This document shows, piece after piece, positions 9,758-20,293 of a stretch of DNA of 64,000 nt. The notes beneath the pieces were generated by a model. It worked only from the letters and a program-made list of their open reading frames with translations. It was not told the DNA's origin and searched no databases. Both the position numbers and the translations under genes were made by a program. Origin of the DNA: Synechococcus sp. Cruz-7E5 (GTDB lineage: Bacteria > Cyanobacteriota > Cyanobacteriia > PCC-6307 > Cyanobiaceae); contig NZ_JAGQCE010000001.1 in NCBI RefSeq assembly GCF_024345995.1, positions 372,001 to 436,000 on the forward strand, given 5' to 3'. Positions within the stretch are counted from its first letter, which is position 1; the number at the start of each line of letters is the position of its first letter.

Positions 9758-10318
9758 TCAGGATTGTCCAAGGAGAAGACCGCTCACGGAGCCGTTGAGG
9801 CGATAGTTGCGCCCCTCCAGTTCCACCGGGGCGCCGATCTTGAGGTTCTGGTTACCGAAGACCACCCCGCCATCGGTCTTGCGGCCCTGGCCCTGGAGAA
9901 CGAAGCGAGCATCGAGCGAACCCACCAGGGCCTGGTTTGGATCCTCTGCGGTGACGACACGGCCGTCAGGCTGGAGGGCCACCAATCTGCGCTGCAGCCT
10001 TTGCAGGTCTTTGAGCTTGACGGTGCCGTGAGGCTGGTTGCGGATCACGATGCTCACCTTCCCCTCCTCCCGAGCAGCAGCGATCAAGCCTTCGGGATCC
10101 GCCGAAGGAACGCCTCGCACGTCGACGATCACGGTGACTGGCTGCATCGCCCCAGTGGCAGTGGCTACAGCTCCACTGAGCTTCGGGCTCCAGATCACAC
10201 CACCGATGGCCAGCAGCACGGCGGCTCCGGCTCCGATGTCAACCAACCCCCAGCGGGAAGGGCCGCTCGGTGCCGCGGGGGTGGACTCGGGGGGCATGGA
10301 CAAGGGGCAGACGTGCAA
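9758..10318 (-). CDS. DUF4330 domain membrane-anchored protein
   Basis: A 186-residue protein of the cyanobacterial DUF4330 family. A Pro/Ser-rich N-terminus is followed by one membrane helix (VDIGAGAAVLLAIGGVIW). A predicted extracytoplasmic beta-rich part then carries family-like wording (VTVIVDVRGVPSADPEGLI, GKVSIVIRNQPHG, LKIGAPVELEG). The function is unknown. It sits 10 bases upstream of dacB and just after a long hairpin, so the two may form a sub-operon for envelope proteins. Confidence 0.8.
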   Translation of the reverse strand: MHVCPLSMPPESTPAAPSGPSRWGLVDIGAGAAVLLAIGGVIWSPKLSGAVATATGAMQPVTVIVDVRGVPSADPEGLIAAAREEGKVSIVIRNQPHGTVKLKDLQRLQRRLVALQPDGRVVTAEDPNQALVGSLDARFVLQGQGRKTDGGVVFGNQNLKIGAPVELEGRNYRLNGSVSGLLLGQS

Positions 10319-10323
10319 CTTTA

Positions 10324-10368
10324 CGGAGAGTTCCCCGCTCCGGCCAGGGGGGAGCGGGGAACTCTCCG
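10324..10368 (-). terminator. Strong 18-bp perfect inverted repeat between DUF1995 and DUF4330
   Basis: Arms 10324-10341 and 10351-10368 are exact reverse complements (core TTCCCCGCTCC / GGAGCGGGGAA) around a 9-base loop. It lies just after the DUF1995 stop and just before the DUF4330 start on the minus strand. No T-run follows, so it may be an attenuator, an RNA-stability element or a factor-assisted terminator, not a classical intrinsic terminator. Confidence 0.7.
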
Positions 10369-10388
10369 GCGCCAGGAACCCTCCGGTC

Positions 10389-11087
10389 TCAGTTGTTCAG
10401 GCTGCCGATGAAGCGGTCCAGGGCTCGCAGACCAGCCACCACGTCTGGGCCCTGCTCGGTACTGAGGGCCTCCACCTGCTGCTCCGCATCGGGCTTCTGA
10501 TCGAAACTGGCCGCCGGGCGGTAGCCATCCGGATCCAGGCGGTAGAGCTGCCAGGGCCCGGGAAAGGCGAAACGAAGGGCACCACTCTCGAGCGGAAGCA
10601 GGGCATAGGCCGCTCGCCAGGTGGCCAGGAATCCCCGCCGCCGTTCCCGGGCGACGCTGCCGATGCCCACGGCGGCATCCTCAAGGCGTCCATTCAGCAG
10701 CACCACAGCGCCGCGGTGGGCCTGGCAGAGCCGCTCCACCTCCTCGTACTCGGCTTGGGCGGGCTCCGCCAGCACCAGCAGGTCCCCGGCGGAGGGATCA
10801 CTTTCCTGCTCCTGACGCCGCAGCTGATCGCCGAGGGAGCCCAGCTGGGGTGCCAGATCCGGTGCATCGCGGCGGGCCAGCGCGGCGGCCCCGGCATCGG
10901 GGAAGAGCAGGCGCACCGGACGCTCTGCAGGATTCAGGGACGCCAACAGCCTCAAGGCCAGGGGCAGCAGCTTGAGGCCCTCGAAGCGCAGCTCCATGGT
11001 CCAGCGACCGCTGGGGCTTTCCACCAAGGCCTGCATAAGGGCCTCACGGGCCTCAACTTCGGCTCTGCGCAGATCGGCAGGAAGCAC
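10389..11087 (-). CDS. DUF1995 domain protein
   Basis: A 232-residue soluble protein of the DUF1995 family, shared by cyanobacteria and plastids. Family features are an N-terminal MLPADLRRAEVEAREAL helix, a mid-protein acidic-hydrophobic segment (DLLVLAEPAQAEYEEVERL), a VVLLNGRLEDAAVG strand-turn, and a GPWQLYRLDPDGYRP motif near the C-terminus. The biochemical role is unknown. It follows the cysteine desulfurase by 27 bases, on the same strand. Confidence 0.85.
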   Translation of the reverse strand: MLPADLRRAEVEAREALMQALVESPSGRWTMELRFEGLKLLPLALRLLASLNPAERPVRLLFPDAGAAALARRDAPDLAPQLGSLGDQLRRQEQESDPSAGDLLVLAEPAQAEYEEVERLCQAHRGAVVLLNGRLEDAAVGIGSVARERRRGFLATWRAAYALLPLESGALRFAFPGPWQLYRLDPDGYRPAASFDQKPDAEQQVEALSTEQGPDVVAGLRALDRFIGSLNN

Positions 11088-11114
11088 GCGAAACCTCAGC
11101 GAAGCCCAGTGACC

Positions 11115-12308
11115 CTACCCAAGCTGTCCCGCCGCCACGGCCTCACGGGCCCGCTCGAAGCGCTCTGGCACCGACTCAAGCTGCTCCTGGCACAGCCAGG
11201 GGCCGAGGCTCAGGCGCAGGCCGCTGGCGGCCAGCTCGGGCTCATAGCCCATGGCCTGCAGCACAGGGCTGCCGCCGGCTCGCCCTCCCTGGCAGGCACT
11301 GCCGCTGCTGACAGCCAGCCCCTGGCGCCAGAGCGCGTGCACCAGGCGACGACCCGACAGGGGGCGTCCAGCCCTGTCCCGCACCACCACACTGAGGTGG
11401 TGGGGCAGTCGCTGCAATGGGCAGCCAGTCAGCTCGACACCGCCCAGGGCCAGCAGGACCTGCAGCAGGCGGTCACGCCAGGGCTCAAGCGGATCATGGC
11501 CGGCGTGCAGCTCCAGCCGCTGCTGCGCGAGCTGGAGAGCCTGGGCGAATCCAGCCGCCAGGACCACCGGCTCGGTGCCGGAGCGCAGCCCCCCCTCCTG
11601 GCCGCCGCCCGCGATCATCGGCCGCAGCTCCAGGCCAGGGCGGGCCAGCAGGGCGCCGATTCCCCGAGGCCCCTGCAGCTTGTGGGCGGTGAAGGTGAGC
11701 AGATCCAGCGGCATCGACGCGAAATTGATGGGTCGATGGCCCACCACCTGCACGGCGTCGCTGTGCAGGATCACACCGGCCTGGCGGCAGCGCTCACCGA
11801 TCGCCTGCAGGGGCTGCAGCGTGCCCACCTCGCTCTGGCCCCAGATCACCGAAACCAGCCGGGTGGGCGGCTCCAGCAGGGCCTCAAGCCGATCCAGCCG
11901 CAGCCGGCCCAGGTGATCCACCGGAAGGCGCTCCAGCGTCCAGCCGCCGCCGATCAAGCGCTCGGCGGCGGCGGCCACCGCCGGATGCTCCACGGACGAG
12001 ATCAGCAGGCGACCGGGCGGCATGGCCGCGGCGGCTCCCAGCAGGGCCAGGTGGGCTGCCTCGGTGCCTCCGGAACAGAAGGTGAGCTGCCCGGCCTCAG
12101 CACCGAGCTGGGCGGCGACCGCCCGGCGGCTGCGCTCAAGGCTGTCCGCCGCCGCCAGGCCATAGCCATGGAGGCTGGAAGGATTGGCCCAGGCGGTTCG
12201 ACTGGTGGCGGCCATCGCCTCGAGCACCTCCTCGGCAGGAGGGGCACCGGCCGAGGCATCGAGGTAGAGCTGCTGCGCTCCCCTGCCGGAGGGCCCGGCC
12301 GACGTCAC
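11115..12308 (-). CDS. Cysteine desulfurase-family PLP enzyme (NifS/IscS-like)
   Basis: Group I cysteine desulfurase fold, 397 residues, which would mobilise sulfur from cysteine. Visible are H108 in SVEHPA, the PLP-contact Asp in HSDAVQ (D184), the Schiff-base Lys in TAHKLQGPRG (K210), and the catalytic loop SSGSAC (C339). The usual 'NNE' is 'GQSE' here. The start is GTG and overlaps the dapF stop by four bases (GTGA), a sign of translational coupling. Whether it serves Fe-S assembly, tRNA thiolation or another acceptor cannot be told. The adjacent Cys-rich tail of DapF is a notable possible link. Confidence 0.88.
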   Translation of the reverse strand: MTSAGPSGRGAQQLYLDASAGAPPAEEVLEAMAATSRTAWANPSSLHGYGLAAADSLERSRRAVAAQLGAEAGQLTFCSGGTEAAHLALLGAAAAMPPGRLLISSVEHPAVAAAAERLIGGGWTLERLPVDHLGRLRLDRLEALLEPPTRLVSVIWGQSEVGTLQPLQAIGERCRQAGVILHSDAVQVVGHRPINFASMPLDLLTFTAHKLQGPRGIGALLARPGLELRPMIAGGGQEGGLRSGTEPVVLAAGFAQALQLAQQRLELHAGHDPLEPWRDRLLQVLLALGGVELTGCPLQRLPHHLSVVVRDRAGRPLSGRRLVHALWRQGLAVSSGSACQGGRAGGSPVLQAMGYEPELAASGLRLSLGPWLCQEQLESVPERFERAREAVAAGQLG

Positions 12309-13438
12309 TCGGCCGCGCGATCGGAGCCGGCGCAGTCGCGGCTGAAGCGTGCCTGGGTGCGGGTCTCGAGCGACTGAGCCGCCAGGGAAACCAGATCATC
12401 GAGGGAGCGGCTCTCCAGCAACTCCTCCACCCGACGGCGTGCCTCAGCGCTGGGACAATTGTCTGGCCGCTGGCAGCCTTGCATGCAGTCAGTGGCGCAG
12501 TTGATGTCTTCCAGCTCCGCCGGTCGCGACGGCTGCGACGGCTGTGACGATTCCGGCGTGATGGCCGGCTCAACGACACTGGCCGGTGGCGGCGCCAGCA
12601 CCCCGTCGAACACCGGTTCGGCGGGCCCAGTCATGAACAGATGGTTCGAACCGGACTCCCAGTCGATCCAGAGCGAGCCGCCGGGAAGATCCAGCCGGGC
12701 CGAGCGGGCGCTCAGGCCCAGGCGGTGGCAGGCCACCAGGGTGGCGCAGGCTCCGGTGCCACAGGCCAGGGTGGGACCGGCGCCGCGTTCCCAGACGCGC
12801 ATCACCAGGTGATCGGGGCTGAGCGCTTGCACGAAATGCACGTTGGTGCGGGCCGGGAAGGCGGGATGCACCTCCAGCAGGGGTCCGAACCGTTCCAGAT
12901 CCACCGCCTCCACCTCCTCCACCGGGATCACCAGATGGGGATTGCCCATGCCGGCCGCCGCCGCCCCGAAGCTGACCCCCTCCACCTCCAGCTCCCCCTG
13001 GGGCAGCCCCGCCGCACCGATCGCCAGGGTGGTGGGCACCTGCTCGGGCACCAGGAACGGCTCACCCATGTCGACGCGCACCGTGCCATCGGCGAGCAAT
13101 TCCGGCACCATCGGGCCGGCCATGGTCTCCACCTGCCAGGTCCTCCCCGGTTGATCGCCGTCGCTGTCGGCCAGGAAACGGGCCAGGCAGCGGATGCCGT
13201 TACCGCACATCTCCGCTTCGCTGCCGTCGGCATTGAAGATGCGCATGCGCAGCTCCCCATCTCCCTCGGGCGGCAGCGCAAGGATCACCCCATCGCCGCC
13301 CACCCCGAAGCGGCGATCGCAGATCCAGCGCACCCGCTCCGGGTCGAGACCGAACAGTTCCTGGGGATCGGCAGCCTCGCGCCCATCTACCAGCAGAAAA
13401 TCATTGCCCAGCCCCTGGTACTTGCTGAATGCCAGCAC
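12305..13438 (-). CDS. dapF: Diaminopimelate epimerase with C-terminal Cys-cluster extension
   Basis: Converts LL- to meso-diaminopimelate for lysine and peptidoglycan synthesis. Residues 1-282 are a complete DapF: MLAFSKYQGLGNDF start, the first catalytic Cys in MCGNGIRC (C78), and the second in ACGTGAC (C226). The protein then continues for about 95 residues not typical of the enzyme. A Pro/Ser linker (about 283-307) leads into a small domain with C314, C318, C322 and C328 (C-x3-C-x3-C-x5-C), ending in a helical RRRVEELLESRSLDDL segment. It is coupled by GTGA overlap to the cysteine desulfurase and divergent from hfq, only 33 bases away. Confidence 0.93.
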   Translation of the reverse strand: MLAFSKYQGLGNDFLLVDGREAADPQELFGLDPERVRWICDRRFGVGGDGVILALPPEGDGELRMRIFNADGSEAEMCGNGIRCLARFLADSDGDQPGRTWQVETMAGPMVPELLADGTVRVDMGEPFLVPEQVPTTLAIGAAGLPQGELEVEGVSFGAAAAGMGNPHLVIPVEEVEAVDLERFGPLLEVHPAFPARTNVHFVQALSPDHLVMRVWERGAGPTLACGTGACATLVACHRLGLSARSARLDLPGGSLWIDWESGSNHLFMTGPAEPVFDGVLAPPPASVVEPAITPESSQPSQPSRPAELEDINCATDCMQGCQRPDNCPSAEARRRVEELLESRSLDDLVSLAAQSLETRTQARFSRDCAGSDRAAE

Positions 13439-13471
13439 GGCCCCATTCCCGATTCACATACCCTGAATCCT

Positions 13472-13693
13472 ATGGAGACTCACAACCTGGATCCGAGCCT
13501 GCCCGGGGTGCGCCTTCTCCAGAACTGGGTCCGCCGGCGCACCCCCTTGCGGGTGCGATTCCCCGGCGGTGAGCAGCTTGAAGGCTGCCTCGACTGGCAG
13601 GATCCCGAGTTTCTGGCCCTCCGTCCTGCCGACGCCCAACAGCCCGTACTGATCCGCCGTTCCGCTCTGGAGACCATTCAGGCTCTGGAGTGA
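13472..13693 (+). CDS. hfq: Hfq, cyanobacterial type
   Basis: A 73-residue Sm-like protein. The ATG at 13472 gives [19 protein letters not shown], then [17 protein letters not shown], then a WQDPEFLAL strand and a short [12 protein letters not shown] tail. This matches the divergent cyanobacterial Hfq pattern (TPVEI..., L.G.., WQD). In Synechocystis, Hfq works with type IV pili for motility and not as a general sRNA chaperone. The gene is easily missed because a longer meaningless frame covers it from 12641. Its position next to divergent dapF is, to my knowledge, conserved in cyanobacteria. Confidence 0.85.
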   Translation: METHNLDPSLPGVRLLQNWVRRRTPLRVRFPGGEQLEGCLDWQDPEFLALRPADAQQPVLIRRSALETIQALE

Positions 13694-13776
13694 GCGTGCC
13701 TGTGCGACCCCTGGGGGGTGTGGCACGATCACAGCCACGCACTCAACGGCTGATGCGAACCGGCCGACTCCGGAAC

Positions 13777-16443
13777 ATGGCCGAGTCCGATACCCGATCC
13801 AGCACAGGCGCCAGCCCGGACAGCAGCCGCTATCACCCCGACGCGATCGAAGCCGACTGGCAGCGGCGCTGGCAGGAGCAGGGACTCCACCAGACACCCG
13901 AACCAGGCGACAACGGCGAGAACAACGGCAGCGGCGACACGTTCTATGCCCTCTCGATGTTCCCCTATCCCTCGGGGAACCTGCACATGGGCCATGTGCG
14001 CAACTACGTGATCACCGATGTGATCGCCAGGGTGCAGCGGCTGCGGGGCCGCAGGGTGCTCCATCCGATGGGCTGGGACGCCTTCGGTCTGCCGGCGGAG
14101 AATGCCGCGATCGAACGGGGTGTGGATCCGGGCGACTGGACCGACGCCAACATCGCCCAGATGCGCGCCCAGCTGCAGCGCCTCGGCCTCTCGATCGACT
14201 GGGACCGGGAGGTGGCGACCTGCCACGCCGACTATTACCGCTGGACCCAGTGGCTGTTCCTCCAGTTCCACGAGGCGGGCCTGGCCTATCGCAAGGAAGC
14301 GACGGTCAACTGGGATCCGATCGATCAGACGGTGCTGGCCAATGAGCAGGTGGATGGCGAGGGACGCTCCTGGCGATCCGGGGCCAAGGTGGAGAAGCGA
14401 CAGCTGCGCCAGTGGTTCCTGCGCATCACCGACTACGCCGACGCCCTGCTCGACGACCTCGATCAGCTCGATGGCTGGCCGGAGCGGGTGCGCACGATGC
14501 AATCAAACTGGATCGGTCGCTCAACGGGGGCCCAGCTGCGCTTCCCGATCGTTGCGCCGGCGGCGGCAGACAGCGCAGCCGGCAGGGAGGAGTCGATCAC
14601 GGTCTTCACCACCCGCCCCGACACCGTCTACGGGGTGAGCTACCTGGTGCTGGCCCCGGAAAACCCCTTGGTGGCCAGCCTCACCGCCCCTGACCAGCGC
14701 CTGGCGGTGGAGGCCTTCTGTGATCTGGTGAGCAGCCAGAGCGAGCAGGAACGCACCGCCGAAGACCAACCCAAACGAGGGGTGCCCCTGGGGGCAACCG
14801 CACGCAACCCCTTCAACGGTGAGACGATCCCCATCTGGATCGCCGATTACGTCCTGGCCGACTACGGCACCGGCGCCGTGATGGGCGTGCCGGCCCACGA
14901 CCAGCGGGATTTCGTCTTCGCCCGCCAGTACGAGCTTCCTGTGAAGCGGGTGATCGTGCCCGAGGGTGCCCAGGAGGAGGCCTACGACGGCGGCGCCTGG
15001 ACGGCGGGGGGATGCCTGGTGCATTCCGGGCCCTTCGATGGCCTTGATTCCGCCGAAGCCCGCGCCGGGATCGTGGCCCTGGCCGAGGCGGAAGGCTGGG
15101 GTGAGGGCAAGGTGAGCTACCGCCTGCGCGACTGGCTGATCTCCCGCCAGCGCTACTGGGGTTGTCCCATTCCCATGATCCACTGCGAGAGCTGCGGTGT
15201 GGTGCCGGTGCCGGCGGAGCAGTTGCCGGTGGAGCTGCCCAGGGATCTGGCCTTCAGCGGCAAGGGCGGCTCACCCCTGAACCAGCTGGAGAGCTGGGTG
15301 AACGTGGCTTGCCCCTGCTGCGGCCAGGCCGCCCGGCGGGAGACCGACACGATGGATACCTTCATCTGCTCATCGTGGTACTACCTGCGCTACAGCGATC
15401 CCCACAACACCCGCCTGCCCTTCGAGCGGAGTGCGGCGGACCGCTGGTTGCCCGTGGACCAGTACGTGGGCGGCATCGAGCACGCAATCCTGCACCTGCT
15501 CTATTCCCGCTTCTTCACCAAGGTGCTGCGCGACCGGGGCCTGCTCGGCTTCGATGAACCGTTCAAACGCCTGCTGACCCAGGGGATGGTGCAGGCCATC
15601 ACCTACAAGAATCCCCAGACCGGCCGATACGTGGCCCCGGCCGATGTGGCCGATCCAGCCGATCCCCGCGATCCGATCGATGGCGAGCGGCTCGACACCT
15701 TCTACGAGAAGATGTCCAAGTCGAAGTACAACGGCGTCGATCCGGCTGAGGTGATCGATCGTTACGGGGCCGACACCGCCCGCATGTTCATTCTCTTCAA
15801 GGCGCCGCCGGAGAAGGACCTCGAGTGGGACGACGCCGATGTGGAAGGGCAGTTCCGCTTCCTGCAGCGCCTGTGGCGGCTGGTGGACGGGGCGGTCGCC
15901 CGCGGACTCCGCCTGCCCAATCCCCCTGGCAGCCCCGCAGAGGCCAGCTCACGGGCGGAGCAGGAGCTGCGCCGGGCCGTTCACGGCGCCATCGCCGCCA
16001 TTGAAGACGACCTCTCCCCAGGCCATTACCAGTTCAACACCGCTGTCTCGGAGCTGATGAAGCTCAGCAATGCCATGGCGGCCCAGCTGGAGCTGGCGAG
16101 CGAGCCCGTGGCCATCGAAGCCCTCAACGCCCTGGTGATCCTGCTGGCCCCCTTCGCTCCCCACCTTGCCGAGGAGCTCTGGCAGCGGCTGGGTGGGGCG
16201 GGCAGCGTGCATCGCCAGCGCTGGCCCGTGGCCGATCCCGCCGCCCTGATCCAGGACACTGTGCCGCTGGTGATCCAGGTGAAGGGCAAGGTGCGGGGCC
16301 AGCTGGAGGTGCCTGCCGATGCCGATGCCGCCACCCTGGAGCAACTGGCTCTCGAGAGCGACATCGCCCTCAAGTGGCTCGAAGGCCAGCCCCCCCGCCG
16401 CGTGATCGTGGTGCCCGGCAAGCTCGTGAACCTGGTGCCCTAA
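13777..16443 (+). CDS. leuS: Leucyl-tRNA synthetase
   Basis: Class I aminoacyl-tRNA synthetase charging tRNA-Leu, 888 residues from the chosen ATG. The HIGH motif is HMGH in [14 protein letters not shown] (residues 70-73) and KMSKS is at about 645-649 ([10 protein letters not shown]). A CP1 editing domain with TTRPDT and the anticodon-binding C-terminus are complete. An in-frame GTG at 13690 overlapping the hfq stop would add 29 Arg-rich residues. [10 protein letters not shown] is preferred because family homology starts soon after it. It is convergent with fghA, overlapping by 4 bases. Confidence 0.96.
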   Translation: MAESDTRSSTGASPDSSRYHPDAIEADWQRRWQEQGLHQTPEPGDNGENNGSGDTFYALSMFPYPSGNLHMGHVRNYVITDVIARVQRLRGRRVLHPMGWDAFGLPAENAAIERGVDPGDWTDANIAQMRAQLQRLGLSIDWDREVATCHADYYRWTQWLFLQFHEAGLAYRKEATVNWDPIDQTVLANEQVDGEGRSWRSGAKVEKRQLRQWFLRITDYADALLDDLDQLDGWPERVRTMQSNWIGRSTGAQLRFPIVAPAAADSAAGREESITVFTTRPDTVYGVSYLVLAPENPLVASLTAPDQRLAVEAFCDLVSSQSEQERTAEDQPKRGVPLGATARNPFNGETIPIWIADYVLADYGTGAVMGVPAHDQRDFVFARQYELPVKRVIVPEGAQEEAYDGGAWTAGGCLVHSGPFDGLDSAEARAGIVALAEAEGWGEGKVSYRLRDWLISRQRYWGCPIPMIHCESCGVVPVPAEQLPVELPRDLAFSGKGGSPLNQLESWVNVACPCCGQAARRETDTMDTFICSSWYYLRYSDPHNTRLPFERSAADRWLPVDQYVGGIEHAILHLLYSRFFTKVLRDRGLLGFDEPFKRLLTQGMVQAITYKNPQTGRYVAPADVADPADPRDPIDGERLDTFYEKMSKSKYNGVDPAEVIDRYGADTARMFILFKAPPEKDLEWDDADVEGQFRFLQRLWRLVDGAVARGLRLPNPPGSPAEASSRAEQELRRAVHGAIAAIEDDLSPGHYQFNTAVSELMKLSNAMAAQLELASEPVAIEALNALVILLAPFAPHLAEELWQRLGGAGSVHRQRWPVADPAALIQDTVPLVIQVKGKVRGQLEVPADADAATLEQLALESDIALKWLEGQPPRRVIVVPGKLVNLVP

Positions 16444-17288
16444 CCCCGAGGCAGCAGGGCCGCCGCGTGGTGCCGAAGGTGGTCGTCGATGAAGCTGGCG
16501 ATGAAGAAATAGCTGTGGTCGTAGCCGCTCTGGCGCCTCAGCTGCAGCGGATGACCAACGGCTCGCGCGGCCTCCTCCAGGTCATCCGGTCGCAGCTGAC
16601 TCTCCAGGAAGGGGTCGTCGAGCCCCTGGTCGACCAGCAGCGGCAGCCGCTCCGGCGCCGAAGCAATCAGGTCGCAGGCATCCCAGGCGCTCCAGCGGGA
16701 GCGATCAGGACCGAGGTAGCGGCTGAAGGCCTTCTCACCCCAGGGGCAGCGGCTGGGGTGGCTGATCGGCGCAAAGGCCGAGACGGAACGGTAGAGGCCG
16801 GGATTGCGCAGGGCACAGACGAGGGCGCCGTGCCCCCCCATCGAGTGGCCACTGACGCCGCGGCGTCCGTTTAGGGGCAGCTCCCTCTCCAGCAGGGCCG
16901 GCAACTCCTCCACCACGTAGTCGTGCATGCGGTAGTGGCGCGCCCATGGAACCTCACTGGCATTGAGGTAGAAACCGGCCCCGTGGCCGAAATCCCAGGC
17001 ACCGTCAGGATCGCCCGGCACCTCGGGGCCGCGGGGGCTGGTGTCGGGGGCAATCAGGGCAAGGCCGAGGCTGGCGGCCAGGCGATGGGCCCCGGCCTTC
17101 TGCATGAAGTTCTCGTCGGTGCAGGTGAGGCCGGAGAGCCAGTACAGCGCCGGCACCGTTGCTCCGCTGAGAGCCTGGGGCGGCAGATACACCGCCAGAG
17201 TCATCGCACAGTCGAGCACCTCCGACTGGTGCCGGTAACGCCGGTGGCTCCCCGCAAAGCTGCGGTTCTCACTCAGGGGTATGAGCAC
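16440..17288 (-). CDS. fghA: S-formylglutathione hydrolase
   Basis: Alpha/beta-hydrolase releasing formate and glutathione from S-formylglutathione, the second step of glutathione-dependent formaldehyde oxidation. It has 282 residues. The nucleophile elbow GHSMGG is present, with an oxyanion-hole region [13 protein letters not shown] characteristic of the family, plus the Asp (DQGLDDPF) and His (GYDHSYF) of the triad. It lies 11 bases downstream of the class III alcohol dehydrogenase on the same strand, forming the classic two-gene pathway. Confidence 0.93.
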   Translation of the reverse strand: MLIPLSENRSFAGSHRRYRHQSEVLDCAMTLAVYLPPQALSGATVPALYWLSGLTCTDENFMQKAGAHRLAASLGLALIAPDTSPRGPEVPGDPDGAWDFGHGAGFYLNASEVPWARHYRMHDYVVEELPALLERELPLNGRRGVSGHSMGGHGALVCALRNPGLYRSVSAFAPISHPSRCPWGEKAFSRYLGPDRSRWSAWDACDLIASAPERLPLLVDQGLDDPFLESQLRPDDLEEAARAVGHPLQLRRQSGYDHSYFFIASFIDDHLRHHAAALLPRG

Positions 17289-17299
17289 GGGGTGGGGCC

Positions 17300-18439
<1,140 letters not shown>

Positions 18440-18471
18440 CTAGCAATGGTGATTGGTCCAGCTGAAGGGGC

Positions 18472-20073
18472 TCACATCGTCCGGAACACAAGGCCGGCCG
18501 GATCGCCCCAGTCACCCTCGGCGCTGTAGCCGCGGGCGTTGCCGCACAGGTGGCGCAGGATCCAGAAGGCAGCCTCCGGGCTGGGGAGCTGCAGATCTTC
18601 CTGGATCGCCTCCAGAGAGCGGGGGTGCCCATCCGCAAGCAACGCCTCCAGCCGACCCTGAAGCTCCAGGATCGTGGCGGCGGCCTTCTTGCCGGCCTCC
18701 ACCCCGGGCTGGTCGTAGGCATTGACGTTCACCAGCTCGGCGTAGAGACCCACGGCCCGCTCGAACAGGGCGACCAGCGCCCCCAGGCTGCGGGCATCGA
18801 AGCGGCGCAGGCTGATCGAAAGGCTCTGGCGGCCTCCTTCGCTGAGAGCGGAGCGAGTGCCCTGCAGGAAGCCATCCAGGAAGTCGCCCGGGTACTCGCC
18901 GGCAATGGGAGCCACATCAGCTGGATCGTCGAGGGCTTCGATGAAGGTGACGAAGAAGTTGTCGACGCCGTCGCGGAGCTGCTGAACGTAGGCGTGCTGA
19001 TCGGTGGAACCCTTGTTGCCGTACACGGCAATCCCTTGGTGCACCTGGCGGCCATCCCGATCAAGCCGCTTGCCCAGCGACTCCATCACCAGCTGCTGCA
19101 GGTAACGGCTGAACACCTCCAGCCGGTCTCGATAAGGAAGCACCACCATGTCGCGTCCTCCAGCTCCGCCACCGGCCACATGCCAGGCGGCGGCCATCAG
19201 CGCCGCGGGGTTCTCGAGCAGGTTGGCCACGCGAGTGGCCGCATCCATGCGGGCCGCCCCTTCGAGGAAGCCGTGGAGATCGGCGCCGATCAGGGCTGCC
19301 GGCAGCAGGCCCACGGCACTGGTGATGCTGGTGCGGCCCCCCACCCAATCGAACATGTCGAAGCGGGCCAGCCAGCCCTCAGCCTCGGCCCGCTGGTCCA
19401 GCTGGGAGCCCACCATGGTGACCGCGACGGCCTGCTGGGCCCAGGTTCCGCCGAGGGCCTCGAGGCGGGCACGGGCCTGCTCCATGCCCAGGCGCGGTTC
19501 AGGCGTGCCCCCCGACTTGCTCACCACCACCACCAGGGTGGTGCGCAGCCGCTCGCCCAGGGCGGCGAGGGTGCGGCTCATTCCCTGGGGATCGACGTTG
19601 TCGAAGAAGTGGAACGGCAGTCCCACCCCCTCTTTTTTGAGGGCGCGCAGGATCAACAGCGGCCCCAGACCTGACCCGCCGATGCCGATCCAGAGCACAT
19701 CGGTGAAGGGCATGCCCGACGGCGCCTGCAAAGCGCCGCCGACCACCTGCTGGCCGAAGACATCAATCCGCTCCACCTCCGCCTTGATGTGGGCAGCCGC
19801 CGCCGGATCAGGCGCCAACTCCGGGGCACGCAGCCAGTAGTGACCAACCTGACGCCCCTCATCGGGGTTGGCGATCGCGCCGGCCTCGAGAGCCTGCATG
19901 GCCGTGAAAGCACGAACGAAAGCCGGCTGCAGGTTGTCCAGATGGGCCTGGTTGAGCGCCATCCGGCTGGCATCGACCCAGAGGCCCAGGCCGTCGTGAT
20001 GCCAGAGCAGGGCGCAGAAGCGCTGCCACTGCACCTGGGGCTCATGGATGCTGAAATCCGGAAGCGTCGTCAT
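18472..20073 (-). CDS. pgi: Glucose-6-phosphate isomerase
   Basis: Interconverts glucose-6-phosphate and fructose-6-phosphate. ATG at 20073 (MTTLPDFSIHEPQVQW) gives 533 residues. A longer frame to 20202 adds a non-homologous, Cys-containing stretch and is rejected. Phosphosugar-binding signatures are seen (IGIGGSGLGPLLI, VVVSKSGGTPEPR, the GGRTSITSAVGLLPAAL region, and EDLQLPSPEAAFW near the end). It is divergent from the lysozyme-like secreted gene across a 220-base spacer. Confidence 0.95.
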   Translation of the reverse strand: MTTLPDFSIHEPQVQWQRFCALLWHHDGLGLWVDASRMALNQAHLDNLQPAFVRAFTAMQALEAGAIANPDEGRQVGHYWLRAPELAPDPAAAAHIKAEVERIDVFGQQVVGGALQAPSGMPFTDVLWIGIGGSGLGPLLILRALKKEGVGLPFHFFDNVDPQGMSRTLAALGERLRTTLVVVVSKSGGTPEPRLGMEQARARLEALGGTWAQQAVAVTMVGSQLDQRAEAEGWLARFDMFDWVGGRTSITSAVGLLPAALIGADLHGFLEGAARMDAATRVANLLENPAALMAAAWHVAGGGAGGRDMVVLPYRDRLEVFSRYLQQLVMESLGKRLDRDGRQVHQGIAVYGNKGSTDQHAYVQQLRDGVDNFFVTFIEALDDPADVAPIAGEYPGDFLDGFLQGTRSALSEGGRQSLSISLRRFDARSLGALVALFERAVGLYAELVNVNAYDQPGVEAGKKAAATILELQGRLEALLADGHPRSLEAIQEDLQLPSPEAAFWILRHLCGNARGYSAEGDWGDPAGLVFRTM

Positions 20074-20293
20074 GCGGGCGGGTTTCACGAATCGGCTGCC
20101 GAGGCTGAACTTATCCGTGGAAGGGCCCCCGAGGAGGCACAGGGGTGCCATGCCACACCGAAGTCCGCCAGATCCGCTTGTTTGGTATGGACGGAAACAC
20201 AAACGACCCCAGAAGCTGGGACGTCCAAATCAAGCCGCGTTAATCTTCAAGAAATATTCATTTCGGCGGATTTCCTTGACCACAAGCCCTGAG

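Noticed and set aside
10038-12377. A 779-residue plus-strand open frame opposite DUF1995 and the cysteine desulfurase.
   Set aside because: It is a shadow of high-GC minus-strand genes: low-complexity Gln/Gly/His/Arg composition, no domain motif, and the opposite strand has complete recognised enzymes.
12644-12661. A GGTTCGAACC-containing stretch that looks like a tRNA T arm.
   Set aside because: It lies inside the dapF coding sequence and has no acceptor, D or anticodon stems around it.
12641-13471. Extension of the hfq frame upstream through dapF.
   Set aside because: The only family-like sequence begins at the ATG 13472; upstream residues are dapF antisense.
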